Assembly: GCF_030867095.1 (NCBI RefSeq)
Contig: NC_081828.1
Span: 218,643,978 to 218,707,977 of the forward strand
Source of the DNA: Alligator mississippiensis
Taxonomy: Eukaryota; Chordata; Crocodylia; Alligatoridae
DNA: 64,000 bases
Reading direction: 5' to 3'
This document shows, piece after piece, positions 11,365-21,045 of this stretch (the first letter of the stretch is position 1; each line of letters begins with the position of its first letter). Made by a program: the position numbers and the translations under genes. The notes below the pieces were generated by a model. That model was not told the origin of the DNA. It made no database searches and saw only the letters and a program-made list of their open reading frames with translations.

Positions 11365-11394
11365 CCCCAACAGTTTATTTTTTAAACTCTCCCT

Positions 11395-12314
11395 GAGCAT
11401 GTTTACACAGGAATTTATGTACGCCGAAACCTAACGCACCTTAGCCCCAGGAGTACTAAGGCGTTATAGGCGCGTGTCTACACTAAACTGCCTTAAGCTG
11501 TCTCGCTGGGCTGAGGGCATCCCGCCCCGGTCAGCACCCTGGACAGCCCCAGACGCCCCTCGCTCCCGGCTCCGGGGCGGGTCAGCACCCTGGACAGCGC
11601 CCCCGGCCGGCACTGGCCCCGGGGGTGGGAGCCTCCCAGCAGGCGGGCTGGCACTGCGCCTGTGCCTGCCGCAGCGCCCGGCACGGGTTTCCCCACTGCA
11701 GTGCCCTCCCTCCCGGGCAGGTGCCAGGGCTCCGAGCCAGACTCTGCCCGTGGGCAGGCGGCATGAGCCGTTGGGGGCTCTGTGCAGCTCAGCTCGGGGA
11801 GGCGGAGCGCAACAACGCCGGGTGCTCGGTCTTGGAGCAGGGCCAAGGAAAGAGCGGAGCCCCCGGCCGCGTTGCACGCAGCCTGCCCGGGCCGAGCCGC
11901 TCGCAGCCCCCAGGAGCTTACGCCGTCTGTTCCACGGGCAGTGTCCGGCACGGAGCCCCGGTGCTTGCCGGGGATAGAGATGGGTGGAGAAGAGTACGCC
12001 GTGCTGCGCGCTGGGGCCCGCCTGCTAGCCCAGCTCAGGCCTCTAAGGCAATCTGAATCCCGGGCGGGCAGAGAGTCCCTCCCCAGCAGCCTGCATTGCC
12101 CAGCCAAAAACCCTTCCCCAGGGAGAGGCGCAAGGGAGCTGCCAGCAAGCCCTGCTGGCCCCGCACTGACCCCTTCCACTGCAGGGAATCTGGGTGGGGA
12201 TTTCCCCTGTGCTTTGACAGGAGCTCTTGCCTCCTGCTCCCTCTTCCGACCTGTGCCTGTAATGCATCTTAAAAATGGCTAAGGTGCCTTAAATCACCAC
12301 ATATAGATGTGCCC
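11395..12314. mobile_element. GC-rich non-autonomous DNA transposon with GGGCA-type ends
   Basis: The left end GAGCATGTTTACACAGG resembles the reverse complement of the right end, GGGCACATCTATATGTGG. The same GGGCA(C/T)(A/G)TCTAC termini bound the element at 46,463-46,717. The interior (about 11,460-12,100) is very GC- and CpG-rich, which opens overlapping frames on both strands; none resembles a known protein. I read the frames as composition artefacts. The CpG density could act as a CpG island about 4 kb upstream of the GIMAP gene at 16.4 kb (inference). Confidence 0.5.
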
Positions 12315-12319
12315 CCTCT

Positions 12320-12660
12320 GCCTGAAGAAGAGTGTTTGTGCTGGAAAGCTTGCAAAGAACATGTGTTCCAGCTATTTAGTTGGTCTAATACAAGGGTGGG
12401 CAAAATGTGACCCAGGGGCTGGATGCAGCCCATCAGGCCATTCTATCCAGCCCATGGGGCCCCTAAAATTTTAGAAAATTAATATTAATCTGCCCTGGGC
12501 TGCCTGTCATGTGGCCCTCAATGGTTTGCCGAAACTCAGTAAACGGCCCTCTGGCCAAAATAATTGCCTGCCCCTGGTCTAATACAAGATATCACATCGG
12601 CACAAATAACCTTGTCTCCCTGTGTCCTTAGACCAACATGGCTACAACCAGCAGCCCTAA
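12320..12660 (+). repeat. Ancient interspersed repeat, split by a hAT MITE
   Basis: The sequence from CTGAAGAAGAGTGTTTGTGC through TTGGTCTAATACAAG to TTAGACCAACATGGCTACAA resembles a repeat I know as widespread in reptile genomes. It is interrupted by the hAT at 12,391-12,576. I cannot name its class with confidence. Confidence 0.5.
12391..12576 (+). mobile_element. hAT MITE with perfect 8-bp target duplication
   Basis: The ends CAAGGGTGGGCAAAATG and TTGCCTGCCCCTG are imperfect inverted repeats. The flanks GTCTAATA at 12,383-12,390 and 12,577-12,584 are identical. The interior GGATGCAGCCCATCAGGCC is related to the element end at 40,930-41,007. It is non-autonomous. Confidence 0.9.
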
Positions 12661-14985
12661 CTCACTCCAATAAAGTTAGTTTGTAAGTTTCTGCTTCACT
12701 TGCTAACTGAGTAATACTGTCCTGGGCCCCTAGTTGATTAGCAAAGCTTCTAGTTTATTTTTATCTGGAGAAAAATATGTGCTGTTTTATATGGGATGAT
12801 GCACCTCTTCGTCTGCACCCCTCTTTTTCAAAATTCTCAATCCACCAACAGAGGAAATGTTGAGAGGACTAAGCCTATTATCTTGGAGAAAAGGAAATTA
12901 AGGGAGGGGTCTGGGAGACAGGTGAAGGACAAAAACACCTTTCAAATGCTCTTCTTCCTTGCTGCAGAGAGCAAGACACAAAGCAATGGCTTTAAAAACT
13001 GTCTGACATCATCATGTAATACTCGCTTAAGGGTGAAGTTACACATTTAGTTAGAACCAGTTGACACTGTTACATGATAAGGGTTAATACCAGATTTTGC
13101 CTGCACAGATCTGACTTGCCACAAGAGGCCTGGGGAGCTTTAAGGAACAGACTCTTGTCTCCAAGCTTTTGAGCTCTCTAAAGGAGCCATACTTACAAGG
13201 AATAAAGTAAAATGTTGATGCGCAATTGGCTTAATTAGATGTTTACAGAAGTGTGTATAGCGAGAGTCAGAAAACATAGGCTGTGATAGGTTTCCTTATA
13301 AAATTCTGGCTGGTTTCTTATGATTTTGGCATAATCTAAAGATGCCTTAGGGAGTCCTGTGTGCTGGGCACTGCACACACAGAAAAACGCACAAAGCGTG
13401 CCTGGAAGTGCTTACCAAGCACAGACCCCACAGACAAGGAGTTAGGGAAGAGGCACACTATGGCAGTAAGTGCCTCTGCGGAGGAGTTTGGATGCATTAC
13501 GGTGCGCCTGGCTTCTCCAATCCAAAAACATGTTACAGTATCCAGTTGACACTTTTAGAAAAGCTAAATAAGCTTGTCAGTGTTTGGTCTGTTTGGCACC
13601 CTTCAGTTAGTCATTTATATATTTATAATCCACTTCCTGTTAAAACTCTCCCTTGAGTTGTTTTTCTGGTTGAAGCTGTCAGCTGAGTTGTGACGCACAC
13701 CGCTTGTCAGCAGGAAGGAAAGAACCCTTGCTTCCTCTCTCTCTTTCTCTCTCTCTCTGTTTAGATCTTTCTTTGGGCTGAGAATACTCCTGAGGCAACT
13801 TATAAACAGAAGAAATCAGGGATGCCCAGCAAACTTGGCAGGACATCACCATCAAGGAAAATGATGTGGAAACTAGAGATTTTCTAGTGGAGGACCACGT
13901 AGAAACACAGATGTTGTGGGGAGAACTCATTTTTCTTCCATAAGACAAGCTGGAAGCACAGAGGTACTGTGAGGTTCTGTGTGTATATATAAGTAGCCTG
14001 ATTGGATAGCAAAATCATGACTATAGAGCTGGGGAGAAGGGAGGGAACGAATCATGGATTGTTCTGACCATGAATTGAAAATATCAAGTCTTTCCAAGGT
14101 CAGAGTGAAAGAGACAGCACTTGTACAGGAAAAAAAAAAATTAGAGGAAAAGCCTAATTAGAAAAGAAAATGCTTAGAAATTAATGTGAAAAGTTGAAAA
14201 TCGGATGAAAGTTGAAAAAGGAAAAGGTACCAAGAGATGAAATCCAGGTCTGGAGTCCCACTGAGCTGTGCTCAGCATGGGACAAGAGGGAGAGAAAACA
14301 TGACTGGCTTTTTGGGTCCCATGCCCTGACCTGAGTGCCGGCCTGATGCAGCTCAGAGGAAAGTCAAAGCAGCCCCAGGCTCGCTGCGCTTTCAGTCAGT
14401 GGTGACAACTGCTGCAGACTCCCAGGAAAGTGAGGATGGTTTTTTCCATTGTCCTGTGGTGCTTCCAGGGTAGTAACTTTTTCTGAGAAATGATTAAAAC
14501 CTGCCTTGCCGCTGTTCAGATCCACTGCCTCATGCTCTCCTTTGCCACAGGGGGAAGAATAGTCTTTTCTTCTCTAACTGCAATCTGAATGCTACTTCAT
14601 CTTGCTGTTCCAGTAACTTACATTCAGGGATAGGGAGCTTAGTGTTCAAGGCTGCAGATGATCCAGAAGTGGGAAGCACTGCAAAAACTTGGGTGGGCTG
14701 GATTAAAATTAAAGGGATGTTGACAGTTTGGAGAACCGAGCTATATTCTACAAAATGAGTTGGACACTGACAAACACCAGGTGCTAGAGCAGGGGAAGAA
14801 CAACCAAGTACAGACAGACAGAAAGGGGAGCAGTTGCCTGGGCAGTAACGCTGCTAGAAAGGATATATGAGGTTGATGGCACATAGACTCAACATGAAAC
14901 AGCAACAGAATGATATCTAAGAAAAGCAAATGCAGTTTAAGACTGTATTAACAGAAAAAATGTGTGTAAAATGGGCTGATTTGAT
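12661..14985. other. Region with no recognised gene or repeat
   Basis: No long open frame with recognisable homology. There is a (CT)n run at about 13,733-13,762 and an A-run near 14,130. It may hold promoter or untranslated exons of the GIMAP gene at 16.4 kb, but nothing in the sequence proves this. Confidence 0.5.
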
Positions 14986-14989
14986 CATT

Positions 14990-15180
14990 TTAAACAGAGC
15001 TGATTAGACTTCAGCCAGGGGACAGTGTGCAATTTGGGTACTGCAGTTTAAGATGGAGGTAGTGAAAATGGAGAGACTGAAAAGATGGGAACAAAGATGA
15101 TAAAGAGGAGGTCAGAAGACAGGCCCATGCTTAGTTTGGGACAAATGGATAGAAGGTATAGACCTCAGGCATCTTAAAAT
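14990..15180 (+). mobile_element. Ancient LINE (L3/CR1-like) scrap
   Basis: GTGCAATTTGGGTACTGCAG and AAGATGGAGGTAGTGAAAATGGAGAGACTG follow the pattern of the CR1-superfamily segment encoding VQFW.P.FK.D..K.ERL. Heavily diverged. Confidence 0.45.
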
Positions 15181-15262
15181 CCTTCCAAGGGTGTTATGGG
15201 AAGTCATGCAATTTTAGCGGTGATATGGGTGCAAAAATAATTCACAAGATAAACTCATAAGC

Positions 15263-15742
15263 CACATCCGGATGAGTAGGGCCATGCATTTGCAGTAGCA
15301 CAAATAGTAGTGGCCCAAATTTGTGCTGCTACTGTTTGTTTCAGTACACATCCCTGCACGTGCACTTTTGAGGGGCAAATTGTCCCTTTTTTCAGGCAGA
15401 ATGCCTTTGCCCAGCTCCTCCCAGGTCCCAGCATGCTGGAGTAATAGGGTCACAAATGAAATAGTAGAGATGCTCTGGCCGGCACCTAGAGGGTCTTCCT
15501 GGAGGATCAAGACTCTATTTGTTTGGGTGCATGCTCTTGTCACGCGCTCTGTGCTATGTTTGTTTCCAGAAGTGGGGTTTTTTGCTACTGGGAAGTCCCA
15601 GAAGCAAAATTTTCCCCAGTGCTGCAAATTGCAGTACAGGGCACATTTTAATTTTAATTTTGTGTGGTTTGTGGCACCATAAAGAAGTTTGTGGTGCCAT
15701 AAATTGCATGGCCCTGTTTGTCTGGACATGGCCAGAGGTTTC
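15263..15742. mobile_element. MITE with long imperfect terminal inverted repeats
   Basis: The left end CCACATCCGGATGAGTAGGG followed by CCATGCATTTG is matched by the reverse complement of the right end (GGCCATGTCCAGACAAACAG then GGCCATGCAATTT). The inverted match continues into GCACAAA / CACCACAAA. The ~480-bp interior has no transposase. Target duplications are not clear. Confidence 0.65.
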
Positions 15743-16445
15743 AAATTGGATTGCAGAGTGTTTAAAAACATTCTTCCCAGCTATGGGCTGTCTGAGTTCT
15801 TTGCAATAAAAGTGTGCTAGTATTTTTCTGTAGTCAGAAAATGAGTCAAAAGTAAGAGCTGGAATATTTTGAGAGGTGCCTTGAGTCAACTGAGGCATAC
15901 CTTGACTAAAAAGATTGAGAATCACTGGTATAGATAATTGCATTGATATTAAAGGATACTGATATCACCTGTTGCAACAAAACAGTTACATCTGCAATTT
16001 CCTATAGTGATGCAAATGGAAACAAGTAAAAACATTGCAATTCTAGCCCTTTTTGGTCCAATATTAAATTTAAATTAATTTAGCTAATTTGTATTTTAAC
16101 CATAATAGATCAGTGCAACAGTGCCATAGCCGCACAGCATATGTTTTGGTTGCTTCACAAGAGTTGGCTGGTACCTCCTTATACCCGAAGAATTTACAGT
16201 CTGGTCATGACAGCCCTCTTCTGGGCAGTGGGGAACATGCATTTGTATTAAGTGAAACAGAAAAGGATTATTACGGTGTCTGCTCTAAGGCCAGATGCTG
16301 AGAGTTTAATTTTGTAGTCCAATTATTATTCCCCATGTCATTCTCCTGAGCTGTGTCCAAGCAAGACCTTGAAGGAGTTGATGGAGGTGTCTCAGTTCCC
16401 TGATTTGTAACTGACAACTTTCCTTTGGAAACATTTCAGCCAAGC

Positions 16446-19429
16446 ATGGAACGGGAGCAGAAAGAGGATGAATCGACTATCAAGGGTAAGTAAGTATTCT
16501 GCCCGCACTGCAGTCTCAGACAGTGTTTTCCTGTAACAGCAGTTTCTTTCACAGAAACGAGAATTTCAAGGGCGGATCTAGTCCAGCGGTTCTCAGCATT
16601 TTTTGAACCAGGAACCATTAGTAAATGTCAATGGCCAGTCCCAGCCCAGTGCCGTTCAATCCTGACCCACTGCCCCTACCTCCAGGCCCTAGCCCCCCCA
16701 GTGTGTGGGGCAAGGGGTAGGTGTGTGGGGAATGGGGGGCCTCAAGCAGCCCCTCGTAGACTAGAACTCTTCCAACCTGCAAGGGAAAAGCCAGAGTTTC
16801 CCATGTTTTTCTTCTTTAAAGTAAAATCCATTTTTAAAGCTTGCTGACCCCTTCTTAAAGTTTATTTGTGACCCTTTCATAGATTCTTGTGACTGAGTTT
16901 GGGTCACGACTCACGAGTTGAGCAACACTGATCTAGATGACAAATATGCATTTCTCTACTTCCCAAAAAGACTCTGAAATCTTCTTCTTAGCTGTGAGAT
17001 AAGCACTCCTGAACTTTTTGTTTAATTAAGGAAAAGACCTTGTCAGCCACCAGCTGGACACCCTAGGTCCTTTAATATCTAAATGCCACCATCATCCAGG
17101 TCTTTGTAAATTTGAAGGTAGGTTACTGCAGTGTGCTCTATGTAGGGCTGACCTTGAAGACGATCTGGAAGCTGCAGCTAGTGCAAAATGTAGCAGCCTG
17201 TCTTCTAACAGGGATGGGTTACCAGGAGCATGTAACTCCAGCTCTCCAGAATCTGCATTGGCTTCCATTAGCTTTCCCCATACAGTTCAAGGTGCTGAGT
17301 TTGGCCTATAAGGCCCTAAATGATGCAAGTTCTACATACCTAAGAGACTGCCTCCTGCCTTCTGTTGTACTGAGGCCCCTAAGATCCTGGTAGGAAAGGT
17401 GGATCTGGGAAAAGTGCAAGAGCACCTTTTTTCTTGGCAAGATAGTGTTTGTCCAAAGAAGGGAGCTGAGACTCATCTTAAAAAAACCCATTGTCATCTC
17501 CCCCCCCAGAGCCCCATGCTCCAGATTCTGAGACCCAGCTGGGCTGCAACTCTGAAGAAGACAGAGCAGCAGTGAAGCCAGTCACGGGGACATCTGGAGT
17601 CCTGACATCCATCCAGCAAGAAGATTTAATGGATGCATTGAAGGATGATGCTCCAGAGGTCCCAGACAAGAGCAACCTCCCAGGGCTGACTCAAGAGACT
17701 GGAGCTTCACAATCTTCCCTCAACAGAGAACTTACCATAGTGAGTGATCTGGCTAATTGGTTGGTGGCCCCAGTGAAGGGACTGATGCAGCAGATCAGTC
17801 ACCCATGTCAGCTTCATGTCTTTTGTACATGTGTGAGAAGGAAGAGTCAACGAGAATATCTACAAAAAGCCACATGTGAAGCTTCAGAAAATCCAGCAGA
17901 AGCTCAAGAAGCCAAAACAGGAGAGCAGGGAGGAGACCTGGGAGAAAGCTTTGAGGAACTGCAGCCTGTAGCCCAGGAAGATGCCGAGGATGATTACGTA
18001 ATAATAAACAGAGTTAAGTGTGCATGTAATAACACTTGGTACCATGGGACTGAGACCTGAGTGACACAAGGGGGTCAGGATCTGGTTGTAAAGAAAAAAG
18101 ACCTGGTTCAAAGGGAAATTGTAGGCCTTTAAGAAGGACTTGGGCAGGAATGGGGTATTTAACTCATTAGAGGCCTAGGTCCATTAGGTGCCTCCATCTT
18201 GTCCTGAGATGGATGTGCAGCACATAGCCATAAGCTTCATGGCATGCCTAGGTCAGTCTTTTTGCTGCTGAACTTCTGTTTCAATCCAAATTCCTTGGGG
18301 CTAATTCCCATTTTACCCCCTGCATATAGCTGAAGGTGAGGTCCTGACATAACCTGAATCAGGGTGGCATCCAGCTTCTTCTTTAGAGATGGCCCCAGTT
18401 AGCACAAAGTGATGAGCCTGGAGCAAATCATAGATTTGGAGAAGGCCTGGGGATACAGGTGGATAGGACAGAGGTGGGGCATGTGGACAAGTACAGGTCT
18501 CTGCACAACAGGTGTCAAACTCTTTGAAACCCTTTTGCAGCTCCCTTGCTGTCATGACTCTCAGGTTGAGGGCTCCTGGTCTCAGCAATCATGTGATGCT
18601 TCCCTCTTATGTGTTCTCTACAGACTTGAACTGGGCTGAACTATTTGACAAAGAGAAGGTGCTGAGAATCATCCTTGTTGGCAAAACCGGTGCTGGAAAA
18701 AGTGCCACAGGGAACACTCTCCTGGGCCAGCGAGTGTTTGAGTCCAAGCTGGGGGCAAAGCCAGTGACAGAAACTTGTGCAGTGGGAAGCAGGAGCTGGG
18801 AAGGGTGGCGGGTTGTGGTCATGGATACTCCTGCCATTTTTGACACCACAGCCCCTGATGAACAAGCTTCCTGTGAGATCCATCATTGCTTCCTGCTCTC
18901 TGCCCCAGGCCCCCATGCTCTGGTGCTGGTCACCCAGCTGGGACGTTTCACAGAGGAGGATGAGGATGCAGTGAGGAGGGTAAAGAAGATATTTGGAGCT
19001 GGGGCCATGAAGTTCACGATTGTCTTGTTCACCCGTAAAGAAGATTTAGGGGATGGTTCCCTGACGGACTATGTGAGCTATTCAGAGAACAAAGCCCTGC
19101 GCCACCTGATTCAGGAGTGTGGGGGCCGGTACTGTGCTTTCTACAATAAAGCAACAGGAGAAGACGGGGAGGCACAGGTCAATGAGCTGATGGGAAAGAT
19201 TGTCACGATGTGGTGGGAGAACGGGGGCTGCTGTCACCCCAGTGATGTGTATAAAAATGCCCAGTTGGAGATGAAATGGCCTCAAGAGGCAACTGGAGAG
19301 GAAGGGAGGAGAAAAAATCTGCATGACCCTGTGGAGTGTGGAGAGACAGTGGAAGAATTGAGCACTGGCCCAGAGGCACTACAGGAAAACATCGCATATT
19401 TGGATGAGGTGAGAAGGCAAGGTCAGTGA
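16446..19429 (+). CDS. GIMAP1-like: GIMAP1/2/5-like GTPase gene
   Basis: The first coding exon is 16,440-16,485: acceptor TTTCAG, ATG at 16,446 in a strong context (A at -3, G at +4), donor GTAAGTAAG at 16,486, ending in phase 1. The GTPase exon is 18,624-19,429 (acceptor CTCTACAG, phase 1, TGA stop). Joined directly they give 281 residues: G1 GKTGAGKS (33-40), G3 DTPAIFD (81-87), conserved box SAPGPHALVLVTQLGRF (106-122), G4 FTRKED and G5 CAFYNKATG. DTPA where GIMAP7 has DTPG, and SAPGPHAL, are as in mammalian GIMAP1/2/5. The Arg of LGRF aligns with the catalytic Arg103 of human GIMAP7. Unlike mammalian GIMAP1 and GIMAP5, no C-terminal membrane segment precedes the stop. An in-phase extra exon may lie at 17,510. 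Such proteins support lymphocyte survival (family knowledge). Confidence 0.88.
16584..16930 (+). mobile_element. Charlie-type hAT element in the first GIMAP intron
   Basis: Begins CAGCGGTTCTCAGCATTTTT and ends GAGTTGAGCAACACTG, classic Charlie-type termini. The flanks ATCTAGTC (16,576-16,583) and ATCTAGAT (16,931-16,938) agree at 6 of 8 positions. It is non-autonomous, 347 bp, and starts about 100 bp past the donor of the first coding exon. Confidence 0.85.
17112..17400 (+). mobile_element. L2-like LINE RT C-terminal fragment
   Basis: The open frame encodes LQLVQNVAACLLTG, HVTPALQNLHWLPLAFPIQF and KVLSLAYKALNDASSTYL, typical of the C-terminus of L2/Rex-type LINEs and distinct from the CR1s around it. 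It lies about 110 bases before the candidate extra GIMAP exon. Confidence 0.75.
17510..18060 (+). CDS. Candidate extra or alternative exon of the GIMAP1-like gene
   Basis: After a polypyrimidine-AG acceptor (17,508-17,509) the frame stays open for 183 codons to a TGA at 18,058-18,060. Exon 1 of the gene ends in phase 1 with G, which restores the same first codon (GAG). A donor in codon position 1, such as CAT/GTAATA at 18,026, would make a 516-base cassette in phase with the GTPase exon at 18,624 and a protein of about 453 residues. Alternatively the TGA ends a short isoform. The product is acidic and Glu/Asp/Gln/Ser-rich, with one hydrophobic or amphipathic stretch (LANWLVAPVKGLM) followed by a basic Cys-rich patch (CTCVRRK). 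I recognise no domain. Chance openness is possible, though improbable at this length in AT-balanced DNA. Confidence 0.5.
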
Positions 19430-19660
19430 ACTTAAGCTGTGAAACTGGAAGAAAAGCTGACAGATAGACAGAACTGTGACCTGGGACGGGCAGGTAGGGC
19501 TGAAAGAGTTTGTGCCCTGGATCATGGGAATCATGGCAGGGGGCTCCAGGATCTGGCTGTGCCATTGATGCAGATATTTATTCAAAGTGATGATGTAAAG
19601 TCCTTAATCCAGTGGCAGCTGCAGGGCCAGGGAAGTAACCAGGCTGTTGCCACTGACAGT

Positions 19661-20160
19661 TTCATAGTTTCATAGTTGTTAGGGTTCGAAGGGACCTCAA
19701 TAGATCATTGTGTCTGACCTCCTGCCCTGGGCAGTAAGGAGTGCTGGGGTTAAGTCACCCCGGGCAGGTGCTTGTCCAGTCTCCTCTTAAACACCCCCAA
19801 GGTAGGGGAGAGCACCACCTCCCTTGAAAGCACATTCCAGATTCTGGCAGCCCTTACCATAAAGACATTCTTTCTGATGTCCAACCTAAATCTACTTTCT
19901 ATCAGCTTGTGGCTGTTGTTCCTGGTTACTTGAAGGGGTGCCCTAATAAACAGAGCATCTCCTATTTCTTGCTGCCCACCGCCCCCTGACCCCCTGATGA
20001 GTTTGTAAATGGCTATAAGATCTCCTCTCAGCCTTCTCTTGTGGAGGCTGAAGAGATCTAGGTTCCTCAGTCTCTCCTTACAGGGCCTTACCTGTAAGCC
20101 CCTGGCCATATGAGTGGCCCTCCTCTGGAACCTCTCAAGGTTGTCCACATCCCTCTTGAA
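19661..20160 (-). mobile_element. CR1 3' end
   Basis: The tail TTTCATAGTTTCATAG starts at 19,661. Minus-strand frame 19,750-20,148 encodes LERFQRRATHMARGLQ through SRFRLDIRKNVF and VFKRRLDKHLPGV. It is 5'-truncated at 20,160, where the tail of the next CR1 begins. The 230 bases between the GIMAP stop (19,429) and here hold the presumed GIMAP 3' UTR; no AATAAA was seen in them. Confidence 0.88.
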
Positions 20161-20161
20161 G

Positions 20162-21045
20162 TTTCATAGTTTCATAGTAGCTAGGGTCGGGAGGGACTTG
20201 AACAGATCATCTCGCCTGACCCCCTGCCACAGGCAGGAATGAATGCTGGGGTCACAAGACCCCAGACAAGTGATCTTGCAATCTCCTCTTGAATTTGCCC
20301 AAGGTAGGGGTGAGGACCACTTCCCTGGGAAGTTGGTTCCAGATTTTGGCCACCCTAACTGTAAAATATTGCCTTCTGATCTCTAACCTAAACCTATTCT
20401 CCATCAGCTTATGACCATTGTTCCTTGTCACTCCAGATGGTTCTGGGGAGAAAAGGGCTCTGCCTATTTGTTGTTGATCCCCCTGATGAGCTTGTAGGCA
20501 GCCCCCAGGTCCCCCTCAGCCTCCTCTTGCTGAGGCTGAACAGGTTCAGGTCCCTCAGCCTCTCCTCACAGGGTCTGTCCTGCTGCCCTCTCACCAAGCG
20601 GGTGACCCTCCTCTGGACCCTCTCCAGGCTGGCCACATCCCTCCTGAAGTGCGGCACCCAGAACTGGACGCAGTACTTCAACTGTGGCCTGACCGGTGTC
20701 GCATAGAGGGGGAGGATCACCTCTCTGGACCGGCTTGAGATGCACCTTTGGATGCACGACAGGGTCTGGCTGGCCTTGCTGGCTGCGGTCTGGCATTGGC
20801 GGCTCATGTTCATCTTGGAGTCAATAATGACTCCAAGATCCCTTTCCACTTCTGTGCTTTCAAGAAGGGAACTCCCCAGCCTGTATGTGTGCTGTGGATT
20901 CCTTGTCCCAAGGCACAGCACCCTGCATTTGTCTACATTGAACCCCATCCTATTCTTGTCTGCCCACTTTTGTAGTCTGTCTAAATCTAGTTGCAGCCTC
21001 TCTCTCCCTTCAAGTGTGCCCACCTCGCCCCACATCTTAGTGTCA
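20162..21045 (-). mobile_element. CR1 3' end inserted against a Harbinger element
   Basis: The tail TTTCATAGTTTCATAG starts at 20,162. The frame encodes NDDTKMWGEVGTLEGRERLQ, LDLDRLQKWADKNRMGFNVD and the C-terminal RT region, with a frameshift near the end of the thumb (RRLRGTWGLP instead of RRLRGDLVA). The 5' truncation at ~21,045 is fused in frame to Harbinger transposase sequence. Confidence 0.88.

Noticed and set aside
11464-12282. Overlapping long frames on both strands (up to 228 codons) in GC-rich DNA
   Set aside because: All frames are open because of base composition inside a transposon-like element; no domain, no splice logic.
17740-17745. Donor ATA/GTGAGT inside the candidate GIMAP exon
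   Set aside because: Good consensus but phase 0, incompatible with the exon at 18,624 unless another exon intervenes.
17998-18003. Donor at GATTAC/GTAATA for the candidate GIMAP exon
   Set aside because: It would end in phase 0 and break frame with the GTPase exon, which needs phase 1.
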